Assembly (NCBI GenBank): GCA_009792885.1
Contig: WMCF01000016.1
Span: 16,046,685-16,110,684 of the forward strand
DNA length: 64,000 nt
Direction: 5' to 3'
From: Eremophila alpestris peregrina
Lineage: Eukaryota; Chordata; Aves; Passeriformes; Alaudidae
Below the pieces are notes generated by a model. It had not been told where the DNA came from, did no database searches, and worked only from the letters and a program-made list of their open reading frames with translations. This document shows positions 13,501 through 26,100 of this stretch, piece after piece. The position numbers and the translations under genes are program-made. Every line of letters starts with the position of its first letter. Within the stretch, counting starts at the first letter, position 1.

Positions 13501-14190
13501 TTAGTCCCCACGTGCCCTGATGATTGCTGTTTCACCTAAGAGTTTGGCTCAGGGCATACACCTCTCTGCTGGGAGCAACTATCATGCAGAAGGGGAAAAG
13601 TTGCTTTCACATTTCTATCTCAACTTTGTATGTGAGAAGTGATTTTAAAGCTTTGCAGAGTGAAAGAAAAACGTGAGGACAACAGAAATGTGTCCAAATT
13701 CTCAAGGTTTCTTCATCTAGAATTGGGCCTCCTTTCTGTGCAGGCTTGAGGAGGAGGCAGTCATCAGCACATGGCATTTACTTACTATCTGAAGTGTTCT
13801 ACCTTAAAAAAGCAAAGCCCAAAAAACTTCACAACTATTTTTATCTTGGTTGAAAGACAGGACATAATACATGAGAGAGGCTGTCTCGGATGTTAATTTG
13901 ATGTGCAGTTGATTGCAGGGTTTAACTTCTGGGTAGGATAAACATGACAGCTCTTTTTTCCTCCCTGAGTAAGCAAGAGGAATTTTTCCAAGTGGTTCCC
14001 CCTAATACCTCAGCCCGGTTTCTCAGCAGCCTCACCACTGCTGAGGCACTGTGCTGGAAGGCTGTCTGGCTATCTGCTGGAAGGCTGGTGCAGAGGCTTT
14101 GATTTGGATTTCTTGGAGCTGTAACCCTGCTCAGGCACACATCCTGCTCGGGGCCAGCTCCTGGCCGATCCAAGGAAGAGCCCGCTGGCA
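10515..14190. other. Non-coding, no gene recognised
   Basis: AT-rich sequence without recognisable exons. It contains an AT-rich simple stretch near 11193-11235 and a T-run at 11631-11645. Short open frames here have no resemblance to known proteins. Confidence 0.55.
11193..11235. repeat. AT-rich ATAC/AT simple sequence
   Basis: Alternating AT/ATAC units (ATATACATATCTATATATAC and onward), a degenerate microsatellite. Confidence 0.6.
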
Positions 14191-14520
14191 GGTAATCAGT
14201 TTATCTCTCGCAAAGTGCCCTTCCTCCAGCGATTAAACACTGAGCACAGTGTGCCTGCGTGTGCAAAGGCAGGAGATGGGGCAGGTTGGAATAACTGAGC
14301 CATAAAACTGTAGCGGCAGCCACAATCTGGCCCTGTTGTATAATTCCCCTTGGTGGGAGGCTCCGAAGTGGGTCAGATCGGTGTGAGAAACGAGGGCAGG
14401 CTCCGGGCTGGGCACCAGGCAGGGTGGGAGCCCTCCCGGGACCCGGCTCGGCCAGCGGGAGGGACGCAGAGGAACGGCAGCACGGCAGTAGGCACAGAGG
14501 AGTTAACCAGCTTTGTTTCA
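14190..14520. promoter_or_regulatory. Weak GC-rich block upstream of the start exon
   Basis: Locally raised G+C and CpG (CGGGACCCGGCTCGGCC at about 14438), in an otherwise AT-rich region. A strong donor-like CAG|GTAATC sits at its left edge (14191). It could be an enhancer or an alternative 5' exon. Direct evidence is only composition. Confidence 0.25.
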
Positions 14521-14924
14521 CCCAGCTCTGCAAGATTTAATTAAGTCTTTTCAAAAGCTTCTGTTTAACTCTCCTGCATATGGCCGGGGCTGCCGAGCGG
14601 GTGTCAGGAGTTGGCTTATACAGAGGGTGTACTTACTGCTAAACAAAAATAAAGCATAGATTGGAGCCCTTTTGTGCTCTAGTCTCAGGGAGAGCTGCTC
14701 TCCACTGGGTTTATCTATAGAAATACAAGGCATCTATCAAACAATTTTCAGAGCATGTTTTGTGTTTTGATTTGGGTTTTGTTATTTTAAGGTTCTGGGA
14801 CAAATGACAGAGGATGAGAGGATGACACACAGGAGGATACTGATGGGAGAAGCTGTATCATGTGTCATTCTTTGACCTGGAACGTTTAGTGACATTACAG
14901 CATTTCTGCTTTTTCTGTTTGTTG

Positions 14925-15041
14925 ATTTACAATTACTTGTATTATTTAAAGGATGTGGTGAAAAGAAATGTATTTGTCATTGGCTTGCCCCATACATAAA
15001 CAATTTGCTGGATGCTATGGACAATTATTGCTCATTCACAA
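14925..15041 (+). repeat. 117-bp direct duplication, copy 1
   Basis: Matches 17451-17567 at 113 of 117 positions in the same orientation, with no indels seen. Flanking sequence differs on both sides. Copy 1 lies upstream and copy 2 downstream of the RAD54L2 start exon. Confidence 0.93.
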
Positions 15042-16964
15042 ACACTTCTGTTTGTGGAGGAGAGTTCACTCCTGCTATATTAGCAGTGTTTGTGTTTCTT
15101 TGGTTGATTGGTTCTATGTAAAAGAAAACATAAGCCACTGTTTTGAAATACACATAGACTTTAGCACAACATTGTTAGGAAAGACTACTGATAATAGATG
15201 GCTTTGTGTATGCAGCCCTTGACTGAAGTCACCAGACATCAGAAAACAAGGAATACTGGAGGTGAGTGTGTTACAGCATCCTGACAGCAACTGGGCTTGT
15301 ACCTGCCTACCAGGAGACCACAGAAGCTGAATTAATATCTTTGGCTTGTGTGAACTGGCACAGTTCCACTTGAGCTAATTCAGGTTTTGGCCTTTTCTGC
15401 CATCTGCTTGACTAAGCCAACTTACTTTGTATGACACATGTAATAGTGGAGGGGCTTCAGTTGTCTCTGCCTGGTGGTAAAGTGCTCCTGGGACTGAGTG
15501 GTGAAAGGCTTCCTGTTCCACAGCCAATCTCTGCAAAGCCTTCTCGTCCCTTTGTTTACTTTCTGACAATCTTCAGTGTTATAGAGGGGAAGAGCAGGAG
15601 CTGATGACTTTAGCTGGAATAATTCAACATACTCAACAGTTGGATTTTCAAGCCTGCTACAGGGGTGCTGTCTTTAACCCTCAGGTTTCTGAGTTAATTT
15701 GGTAACTGCTGAAACACAGCTGAAAATGAAATTCAAGTGTTAAATGAAATTTGAAGTGTTTATAGATATTTGAACTGCCTTATCTGCTTAGAAGTTTGGG
15801 GGTTAGTATATTTTTTTGTTTTGTTTTTAAGTGGCTGATTAGTTCTCAAACATTTTATAGTTTACAGAGGAAATGTGGTATAAGTAGGGGGCAGTGGGAA
15901 GTGAGTGATGAGGAAATGTTTCCTTCATCTTTCTTTAAAGCTTTCTGGATAATGTGTGGGTAGTAATTCTTCTGCAGCTTGATCTTTGAATACATCCCTT
16001 GCTTATGTTCCTTAAGATCAAGACTCCTTTATTTTCCTTTCTTGGATGTGTTTATTTTCATCCATCTTACCCAGCTCCTTTAGGTTCAGTGTGTATGGGA
16101 GTGCTTAGGAGTACCCATCACTGTCCAGAAGTGACAGTGCATGATCTGAACACATAAACTGGTGACTTTGTGATTGCCCTGGTGTCCTCTCTTCAGGCTT
16201 TATTTTTGTGTTCTACCACACAATTTCTGCTGTGATGCACTGGAGTGGTGTAACAGAGAAGTTATGCACAGCCAGCCCCAGTTCTTGTCCTTGAGAGAAA
16301 GGAAATGCAAATGTTTGTCTGATCCATCCTTCCTTTGTGTTTACTTTTATTCCTGCCCTGTTTTACAAAGGGAGTTCAACCTTTAGAAGTGGGTCTTTTT
16401 TGTCTTCTGCCCGAATTACGAAGGTAGCATTGCTTTTGTTGTGTGGCTGGATCAGAGTTCAGCCAGGCTGTGATGAGGAGCTGGGTGACCTTTGCAGTGG
16501 GTACAGCTGAGGCAGGAGGGGGTTTCTGTCTCAGAGCCACATCTGCACACTGTGATGGTGTTTGCAGGGATCAGGGTAACAGGTGTCCAGAGGGGATGCT
16601 GGCACTGATCCTTTTTTGTATGCTTCCTGTTTGGGTAGTGGTGTTCTGAAATCGTTCACATAATTTATTGATTTTTGCATCTTTGAATAATCAGGCATTG
16701 ATACCAGGAATCTTCCTGCTGTGTGCATGTCAAGGATACCAATGAAGAGATGGAGATTCTTGAATGCTGGGCCTCTATCATTATGATCCATTTCTTATGG
16801 CATCTGTTTTCTGCACAGGGTTTTGTGCTTGGTCTGATATCTAAGGCTGGTTTTTAAAAGGCTGATTTGGTTTTTTATGTGCAGTAATGCTGCTGTGATG
16901 GTGAGCCTTGGGGCTCAAAGGCTGGGATTTGCTGGGCTCACATACCTCTTCTGTGTCCTCCCAG
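15042..16964. other. Non-coding, no gene recognised
   Basis: No exon-like conservation seen until the acceptor at 16964. Short open frames are unsupported. Confidence 0.5.
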
Positions 16965-17020
16965 GGCTGCCTCAAGGTAGAACATGAGCAGGTAATGCAC
17001 AAGGAGCACCACTGGGCATC
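16965..17020 (+). promoter_or_regulatory. RAD54L2: 5' UTR part of the start exon, with two upstream ATGs
   Basis: A pyrimidine-rich tract ending in CCCAG at 16964 makes a good acceptor, so the exon should begin at 16965 and carry 56 nt of leader before the start codon at 17021 (A at -3). The leader holds two upstream ATGs. The first (16984) makes a three-codon uORF ending in TAA at 16993-16995. The second (16995) overlaps that stop and is out of frame with the main start. Earlier non-coding exons were not identified and may lie outside the window. Confidence 0.7.
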
Positions 17021-17171
17021 ATGTCAGACGAGTCCATCTCAGGGAGTGATCCGGACCTGGACCCGGACTTGGAGCAGGAGGATATGGAAGAGGAGGAGGA
17101 GGAAGATGAGGAGGAGGCGATGGAGGAGGACAATGATGGGGATGACGAGGAGGACTTACTTGATGAAAGCA
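17021..17171 (+). CDS. RAD54L2: RAD54L2 coding exon 1 (residues 1-51, acidic N-terminus)
   Basis: The start MSDES and the DPDLDPDLE stretch match the conserved N-terminus of RAD54L2. The rest is a run of Glu/Asp encoded by a GAG/GAA/GAT-rich, nearly trinucleotide-repeat sequence (about 17081-17160). Donor is A|GTGAGT at 17172, phase 1. The codon joins AAC (Asn51) with the next exon. Confidence 0.93.
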
Positions 17172-20100
17172 GTGAGTAGATGGGGTTGGGAATATACATT
17201 GTTACAGAAAACTGGCTGTCACCCCTTGGGAGGTTGCCTAAGGGTCAGGATTTGTCCAGCTCTTGGCAGGGACAAGTCCTTATGGCTGTTTAGTTTCAAT
17301 AGCTATTTAATGTATGTTAAATATGATCTCCTGGCCAAAAAATATTTCCATCATGAAAACAAGCCACAAGTATAAATTGTAAGGAGGATAGAATTTTTTA
17401 AAAAGCTTCCAATTTTGGGGAAGTGATTATATAAAGAAGTAAATAAGTCTATTTACAATTACTTGTATTATTTAAAGGATGTGGTGAAAAGAAATGTATT
17501 TGTCATTGGCTTGCCCCATACATAAACAATTTGATGGGTGCTGTGGACAATTATTGCTCGTTCACAATAATCATTTTTAACAGCTGGAAAATGTTCTTTT
17601 CTGCCAGCATAGAGGTTGGGTTCTCCTCTGTTTGTTTTACAAGATGAAAGATGGAGGTGCTAAGTAAGCTGTCACCTTCTATCCTCACGTAGTCCTACCT
17701 GCCCTACTCTGCTCTTCAGCAGTGGAACAGTTCAGGCCAGGGATAATACAGGTGTTTGTGGGCCTGTGCTTTGCAGGTTACATTTTAGTGTTACTAGATA
17801 ACTGTTTTGGGTCATGGCATGATCCTAGAAATGTTTGTTGATCCAGAAGGGCTGATGATCTAGGGCACATAGACAGGAATGCAGAGCTCAGGTGGGAATT
17901 CCCCGTACTGAATTTGCCATCAAACTCTTTGTATCCCAAAACTGTATCCAGAGCCTAAGGGGATGCTCTGTTTGCTTCCTTTAAAATTGCAATTTTTAAT
18001 AGCTTCAAAGGCTATGCAGATATTTGAATACACCTACCTAAACCAACTGAGAGTAGTCTTCCTTTACATAGCATAGAATGTGTTAAAAACAGATACTTCT
18101 CTCTTGTAGTTACTAAAGAATTTTTGGCTTCAAAATAAATTGTTGTCCTCAAGTGTTGTTTGTTTTGTTGTTATATTCTTTCAGCCATGTGCTACTTGAA
18201 GATGCTGTTTTGATTTTAAATGCTTTTATAAAAATATTTACAGAAAAAAAAGTATTCCTCTTTTTTTTATTCACATGATGGCTTTTTCTAATGAGAAAGT
18301 AGCAGAAATGGAAGTGTTAGTTCAGGTAAGAAACGGGAATTCTCAATATGCACACAGATAAGAGTTACAAGGTCACAGATGACGCTGGCTCAGAGATTGG
18401 TGATGCTGATGTCACTTTGTTTGCAGGACCCTGCAGCCAGTGGAGCAGGAGGAACTGTGACATGGTTGCCAAACTTCTGTTAACAGAAGGGAGTGTCTGT
18501 ATGTCATGTCCAAGTGGGTCATTCCCAATAGTTATCATAGACTTATGTACTTTATCATCAACATCTATAATATTGTGAGTGATACTCACAGGATTACTCT
18601 TTCCAAAGCAGACATGATCAATGTAGGTATACAGAACACTGTGAGCTGCTACTGACAGCTATTTATTTTCATGTTAAAACACTAGAAACATGTTTGTTTT
18701 ATATTTTTGTAGTGGCTAATTGAGAATAAATTTTAAAAAATGTAGAAAATAACGAGGAAGAGTAAAAAGAATTTACATAAAACTAACACAAAATGTTTTT
18801 GTGGTTGTTCATTAGGTAAAAGGGAAAACTCCATTGAGCTGAGCAGAGCTAGATTGCCTCTGAGGTTTCATATTGTTCAGCTTTAATTCTGTCTACCACA
18901 ATATCAGAATGCTTTCTGGGTGCTTAGATGTATAATTATCTTTTGTGGAGGTGTCCAGTCTGCTTTTCCTGATACCTCCTTACAGCTACACACTGCCTCC
19001 AAAATGTCATTTGGCATCTCTATCACCTTAGATCTAATATAAACCAGTCTTCTGCTCTTTAGCCTATGAAATATAACCAACTTCAGAATTAAGAGGTTCA
19101 TTTTATTTTGCCCATCTGATGTTTGTAGTACTGTTGCTTTGTAGACTAACCTCATTCATAAATATCATATTTGGAGGAGACAGCTTTATTCATAAGAAGG
19201 CATACAAGACTAATGTTTACACTATGAAGCTTTTAAAAAGCTTAATTTTAATAATTTCTGTTAAAACTCTGCTCTCCCTATTCCCAGCTGTGCTGTTCTC
19301 CTCCCCTCCTGGCATTGTGGTTGTTCTGATCCCACTGGGGATCCTGGGGGGATCTTTCCCTTGTGGATGGGCTCATGCATATTTTTAGCACTACAAGCTT
19401 TAGATCATTATGAATCTTTCACAGCTATTTCCTTGGAAGGGTGACAGGCTGCATAAACAATTTCTCCAAACTGAAGCTGATTACTTGTTTTAAATAATAG
19501 TGATTATGTCAGTTACAAAAGCAACATTTTTACTGTTTGCTTGGAAACCAGTGGCTTTGTTTAGGACTTCCATGTATTGATGGTGGCTCAAATAACTTAA
19601 GAACTTTCCAGTGTTAATGTAATGTTATCCACACTTGGTATAGTATCAGCTCAGACATAGCAGTGACTTGTATTTTGTGTGTTTAACCTGCTTTTGTCTT
19701 TCTGATACATGTATGTGGAGTTAATCCTTGTGTGTAGTTTCAGTTTCATAGTCTTCTAGGAGTTTTTTTTACATTATGGTACTTGAGTGCTATCTTCAGT
19801 TTTGGTACATTTTTCTCATTTCTGCTCAGTTTTATTTGCATTTAGTATAGGCTGTCCTGTAGGTGGTCTAGAGTTTAGTTTGTACTTGTATGGTACAGGT
19901 TTTCAGTATTGAAGAGTGCAGCTCTTCAACCTTTGCCCCTGCCCTCAAGGAAACAAAAGACCATGGAAAGCTAGTTTTCTGAATATTTCTGGGTAAGTGA
20001 AAGCTAATAACCACATGGCTTACATCCTTTATCCATTTCTTCAGTGGTGGCCAGTTAATGAACCTGAACATCATGTGTAGGAGCTCTTATAGCTTTAGTC

Positions 20101-23100
20101 TTTTTTTTTTTTTTTTTTCTAGAATGTTCCTTCCAGAACATACCTATTCTGACACAACCCCTTCCCTGGCTGCCAGACTGCACACCCATGCCTGCAGCAC
20201 ACTTCAATCCTAGCCAGAGGCTGCCACTGCTTTTCCAGCCCTGTCATCCCTGCCCACTTCATCTGTTTTCTCATCACTTGTGGGTTGCAGCACCTGTTTT
20301 ATCATGTTTGATTTTGTGATAGCAATGCGTGACTACTGGGAACTTTTTTCCTTAACTCCCTAAATCATTTTCACTAGAAATCTGATGTACTGATGACTAT
20401 AGAGATAAAGGGCTGTTTCAAGTCCTGTACTTTTTCTCTGATCCTCGTTGTTGCTCAGGGCTGTGTAGGACTCCATAGGAATAAAAGCTAATTTGAGCAA
20501 AGAGGAAACAAACCTCCAATATGGATTTTACAGATAATTTCAAATGCACGGACTGTTTATACCTCAGAGCTTTCCCAAGGAAAGCTGTTGAGTGTTTGAA
20601 TGAATCCCACTGAACTGTTCTGGTTTTCCACTTTGGGAATTCCTCTGGATTATTCTGATTGATGTCTCTGGAATTCATTATCTTTTTTTTTTTTTTTCTG
20701 GCTGTAATTCTGCTATTAATAGTGATGGTAAGTTGCTTGTTTTCTTAACCCTGAGTATATGGGTTAAACACTTTAAGAAAGTGCAGTTTGGGGTAAAAGT
20801 GGTTGCTCAGTTCTCTCAAAGATGTCTTAATGAGCACAAGCATTCAGACACTGTCCTCAAAGGCTCCTAGTTGTGTTTGCATTACAGGGTACAGCAGACA
20901 GGGGTTGGAATCACTGCTTTTAGTATATACTAGTGAGCAGTTTTCCAGTACTGCAGTAGTGTTGCAGTTTTTACTGTACAAAGATACCAGGCAATGCCAG
21001 ATAATAACAGATTATACTGTTGTGATAAGACAAACTCTGTGGAATTGGCCTTGTCTCCTGCCCTGTGCTGTGCACTTTTTCTCCTTTCCTGTCCCCTCTT
21101 TCTTTCCCAGGGCTGGGAACATGCAAGCTCTGTGGCATCTCTGTTTGACTACTGGAGAACTGCAGGAGCTCCCTCTTCCCAGCTCAGACTCATACTGTTC
21201 CTCCTATTCCCTGACAAAGTGCTGGAGCAAACCAAGACTGGTTGGTTTTGTGGGGTTTTGTGGACATAGACTCTCAGAGAGGAGTGAATGAGAAGCACAG
21301 TTGGTTGGTGGTACAGAATAGCAAGTCCAGGAGAGGAGGACACATGGGTGTAGTGATGTTTTGCACTGCAGCTCCTTGGCAGAGTGAGGGCATCAGGAAA
21401 CCCCAGAACATGAGAGACTGGCACGTGAGGTGGGTGAGGGACAGACCCTTTTTCTCACCCTAGCCACTTAAAACTGCTCATCCTTCTTATGACATTTGAT
21501 AGCTCAAGCAGAGCTACCCTTCCTTTCTGCAGCACAATTAACAATGTATTTCAGTAGCTGCTTTCTGCTTGAACTTGAGCTGTACCTGGGTACTCACAGT
21601 TTTGAGCTTCCCCCCTTGATACCAAGGTAGGAATTCTTGACTTCAGAGGGCAGCCACTGCTGATCCAAGCTTGAAAAGATTTTTACCTCCCTTGAACCTT
21701 CACTAGAGGAAGACCTGTTCATTTAAATGGGTCTTGCTTGATCAGCTTTTCCTACAATTTTCACTTGGTTTTTGAGGGAAAAAATGTTGGCATGAAATTA
21801 TAGCAAGTATGGATTTTGTTTAATATGGTGTTCTTTGTAGGTCATCACTGTGGGGTGCAACTGCATTGAAAGGGAAATCAATTTGTAGCTGCCTGGGCAA
21901 TTTCTTTGTCTAATCTGATGGGAAAAATGAGTAGTTAACACCATACTTACTAGAAAGTTCATCAACACCTGGGGTTATTAAAGCTAAAATGATTTTGGAA
22001 ATCTGTTTTTAAAGTCATGTGAAAGTGTGGATTAATATTTCTTTGAATGATACATGAATGCATCATTGAGGTACAGAGATCTGCTGCTCATTTTGGAGAT
22101 GGTGTTATTCATGTGCTTCCCACCCCAAATCATTCTATCTTTTCTTCTCCCCAGCAAAGTGCTGGAACAAAACAAAACTGGGGTGTGTGGGAGTCCCTAG
22201 CTGGATGTGTGTGGTTGGGAACAGGGCAACTTTCTGTCCTTACAGGGGAAGAGAGTAAAGTCTTTGATATGAATCTCTTCATTTTGCAGCCTCCTCCTCC
22301 TCAAATACATGAGTTTCTGATTTTTGACTGTAGTTATTCTCATAAATTAGGTCATGTTATACTTACCTGTATGAAACTTATAGAGAGAGGCAGAGGAAGA
22401 GTATGGAGGCAGTCTCCTATCTTGCTAAATGGTATCATATTCTATATCATTTTATATCCAGATTTAGAAAGGCCCATCCTGCAGATAAAAAGGAGAAGAA
22501 AAAAGAAACTGCTGTTAGAAAGTAATTTCCCTGCACTTTTTACCAAAAATGAATGATCCTGCTTCTGTTGGTAAATGGAGATTTGGTCCAACAACCTGAA
22601 ACTTTTTGCCTTCTACTTTTGACCAGACTGCACATCATTTTCTTTTAGGAAACGCTGGTTTTAAGTTGTCCTTCATATCTGCTAGAAAATTAAATTCATT
22701 CCTTAAGAAGAGGAGGAGCAATTAGGTACTGCTTTAATTTCTCCACTCCTTTTAGAAAGCAGCCTTTCGCAGCTGTGTCTCCAGGTGGCACCAAGGGCAG
22801 ATGGGCATCCCAAGGTCGAGGCAGCCTCAGAGAACAGAACTGCTCTTTGAGGAGCTCTGCTTCCATCTGCTGCAGTGTGTGGCACAGTGGCCTTGGTTGC
22901 TGTGTGCTTCCTGCCTCAGACTGGTGACATGTGCTTTGCTCTCCTGTCCTTGTTTAGTTGGAAGCAGGTGCTGGGGCTAAGGAAAGGCACAAGCCTATCA
23001 GAGTAAGCTTGGAGTAGAGAGCAGGCTCTTTTTGTTGTTTGAAAGTGGATGAGTTGGAGCAAAAGATGTGGAAAGAAACAGAAGTCAGGACTTTTCCTAA

Positions 23101-26100
23101 ATCTGGAAAAGCACTGAAAACAATCGTGAGGGAGGCTTTAACTGTAAACTCCTCTGTGTTCTGTGTGTACCTATGCCAGAGTGGTGAGTCCCCATAAATC
23201 ATAATCCTGCAGTTTAATCTGCAAGTGGATGTTGGCAGTGCACAAGGTGGATTTCTTGGGGAAAGGGAAGAGTGATGATCGACATCATCTCACTTTTTCT
23301 GTCTTGATTGACTTCCCTATGTACATTCTTTTATTTTGGTTACTTGTGGCTGGATGCAGCTCCCTCTAGAGCCCACCAGTACGATTTCCAAGCTGGAAGG
23401 GCATATCCTGGGGGAAGCAAACCTTTGCTCAAGTGTAGGTTTGTTGCCTGTGCAAATGGCTCTGCTCTTAGTAAAGAGCCAGATCTGAACTTCATGTACC
23501 ACTGTGTGCTTTGATGTTCTTTACAAGCCAGGTGTGTTTTCATGCTTGTAGTAACTTTATGTAGACTGTCTTCCAAGCCAATACTTGCCTGCAAAGAGGA
23601 TGGCTTGTGTGGTATCATGAGGTACCAAAGCAATCACTACCTGTAAAAGAGTTTACTTGTCAGCTAATATCCTGCCTATTGACATGTATTTAAACTTAAT
23701 CAAATTGTCGTAGGAAACTGCATTACATTAGAAAATTATCCTTATGGATCAGAGTGTTTAAATTTACTTTATCATATAGGTGCAGAGTGTGGGGCTCAGC
23801 CTCAGATGGTTGTGGGTACCTCAGTGAATGTGTATCCAATTGCAGATAGAGAGGTGTTGTACTCAGGTGTTGTACTATAACTGAGAAGTTGAGGGGGTTT
23901 TGTTGTTTTCTCAGTTCCTGAAAGTGGTAAGAGCTTCGTGTCTGTTCACCATACATTCTCTGTGTCCACAAACCTTATGTTCGAGACTTGTGTTGGTTTC
24001 CTAAGACCCAAAAAATTAGGAGCTGGCTGGCTTCTATGTTTCCACAATGCAGCTGAATAAAATAGAAAATACACAGGTTGTATCAAAGGTAGAAATGGAT
24101 GGTGAGAGACGGTAATATTTGCAGTTTTAGCAGACCTGGTTACTGAGTAATACTGAAGGGTTACATTGAAATTGCAGAGGAGGTTTGCCTCTCATTTAGG
24201 CAAAAGCTTTCTCTGGGACCTTTGCTTCATTACAGAAGGCTGCAGACTTTACCCATTGTTTTTATCCTGGCGGTTTCCTGGGAGCACAGTGTGTGTGTCA
24301 GAGCAAAATGATGTTTGTGTGTGCAGTTTGAGGGGCTTGGCCCTGCCCAGCCAACAAGAGTCCCTGTCCCCAGCACACTGTGCAGACCTTGTGGCATCCA
24401 ACTTCATTGAACTGGATTTACTGGACTCACTAAATGGTGATGTTAAAGAAAAATCCTCTTGGGTGCATTGCTGGGAACAGTGCTGGATGCTTTGTTACCT
24501 CCCCTTCTGCCGATTGTGGAGCTGCAGGTTGCCTGGCCGGGCATTCTGTAGTGTCGGGGCAGTTTCGGTGGTGGGAGGACGGCAGAGGTCCCTTGCCAAT
24601 AAATCAGGGAGGAATGGGGAGGAGTGTGGGAGGAGTGGTGCCTGGGTTCGTGGGCTTTATTGGCTGATTCCATTCTAACTAACCCTGTGAACTGGGTTAT
24701 TCTCAGCAGGGTGAGGTGTGGCCTGAGGGCTGCTGTGGGAAGGAAGGATGAGATGCCGAGGAGTGCTGTCCCCCAGCCCCCTCCGCAGGGGATTGCGGAC
24801 TGCCGGTGGTGCAGGTCAGTGGCTGAGCCTTTCGCCAGCTGCCTGCTCTGTCCCAACGCGGCGGCTCTTTCCCGGTGTCCTCGGCTTATCCCGAGCAGGG
24901 GGAAGCTCCCAAAGACAACGTCGGTGACTCCCCTGCCCGCCTCCCAGGCTCTCTGACAGCGGCTTCCTTTTTCAGAGGGTGGCACAAAGTCTGGCATAGT
25001 CTGAGTCTTATATAACCTGGAGTAATGACTCGCTTTACTTCTTTAAAAGGAGGTGATGACGCCAGAGCTGTGCTTCCTTCAGAGCCGCCAATTGGGGCGG
25101 ATCTGACCGGCTTTTTTCTCCTCTTCTCCCTCCTTCCCTTTGATCTATTGCGTATGATGGAATACAAAATAGAAATCTTTCTATGCAGTTCAGCAGCCCA
25201 CATCCATGGCTCTGCATTTTCTATATATATCTATATGGAATTTCTCAAATGTTTTTTTGCCTCTTTTATCACTTCTCTTAAAGCTGTCAAAAATGTGAGA
25301 GTAGCATGCAGGTGTGGGGAGCAGAGTCATGAGCAGTTATTAACTGAACAGAGAATAGCTCCAAGTAGTCTTCCAGCTTTTCTGATAAGCTTTGCAGGAT
25401 AAAGAGGTTGTGCTTTATTGGCAAAAAATTTGCTTTTTTCTTTTCATAGAGCCAGAGGATCTCTAACAAGGGACAGTCCCACTTGCTCCTCTGTCCTGTT
25501 TGGTGCCTTTTCCCCATGTACGTTTCCAGCTGCCAGCTTTGTACCACACCTCGCCCTTGCTAATAGATACTGTATTCCCTCATCTGCAACGTCTGCGATG
25601 GTGATGAAATCATATGGAAACTAATTAGCAAATTTGTAATGTGGTATTTTCCCTCTTGAACGGGTAAGGAGTGGCAAGGTCACTTTGCCAAGTTCACCTG
25701 ATGAGTGTGAAGAAGCCAAAGTGAAAATTGTCTGGTTTACATTTTAGGCAGCACCCCTTTTATGTTCCAATCTACTAGGTGAAACACTTCTTTGAGTTTA
25801 AAACCAGGCAAGGTCCTTAATTTCATTTTCCCCTAATTTATGTGGTATTGTGCTGGTTTTAATGACTGGTTAAATAAAATGTGCATGTAGCTGTATGTTA
25901 CACAAGTGATACAAGTGTAATATTAAATGACAAAAGTATGGAAGGAGGTGAGGAACTGTTTTAATTAAATTAGAAGTGTTCTTCAGTTTTTAAAACACAA
26001 GATCACATCACAGTTACTTCCTTTATTTAACTTCTTGCTTAGGCTTTGAAGAAACTGCAACATTGAACTTTTAGAAGTGTCTGGTTCATTGTTTGGATCA

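Noticed and set aside
16972..17199. Serine-rich minus-strand frame over exon 1
   Set aside because: It is the antisense shadow of the GAG/GAA repeat encoding the acidic N-terminus.
20122..20142. Heat-shock or steroid-receptor-like palindrome after the poly-T run
   Set aside because: The half-site spacing does not fit either consensus on close reading.
24443..24997. 184-codon minus-strand open frame in the long intron
   Set aside because: No recognisable domain. It overlaps a GC-rich block and open frames on the other strand.
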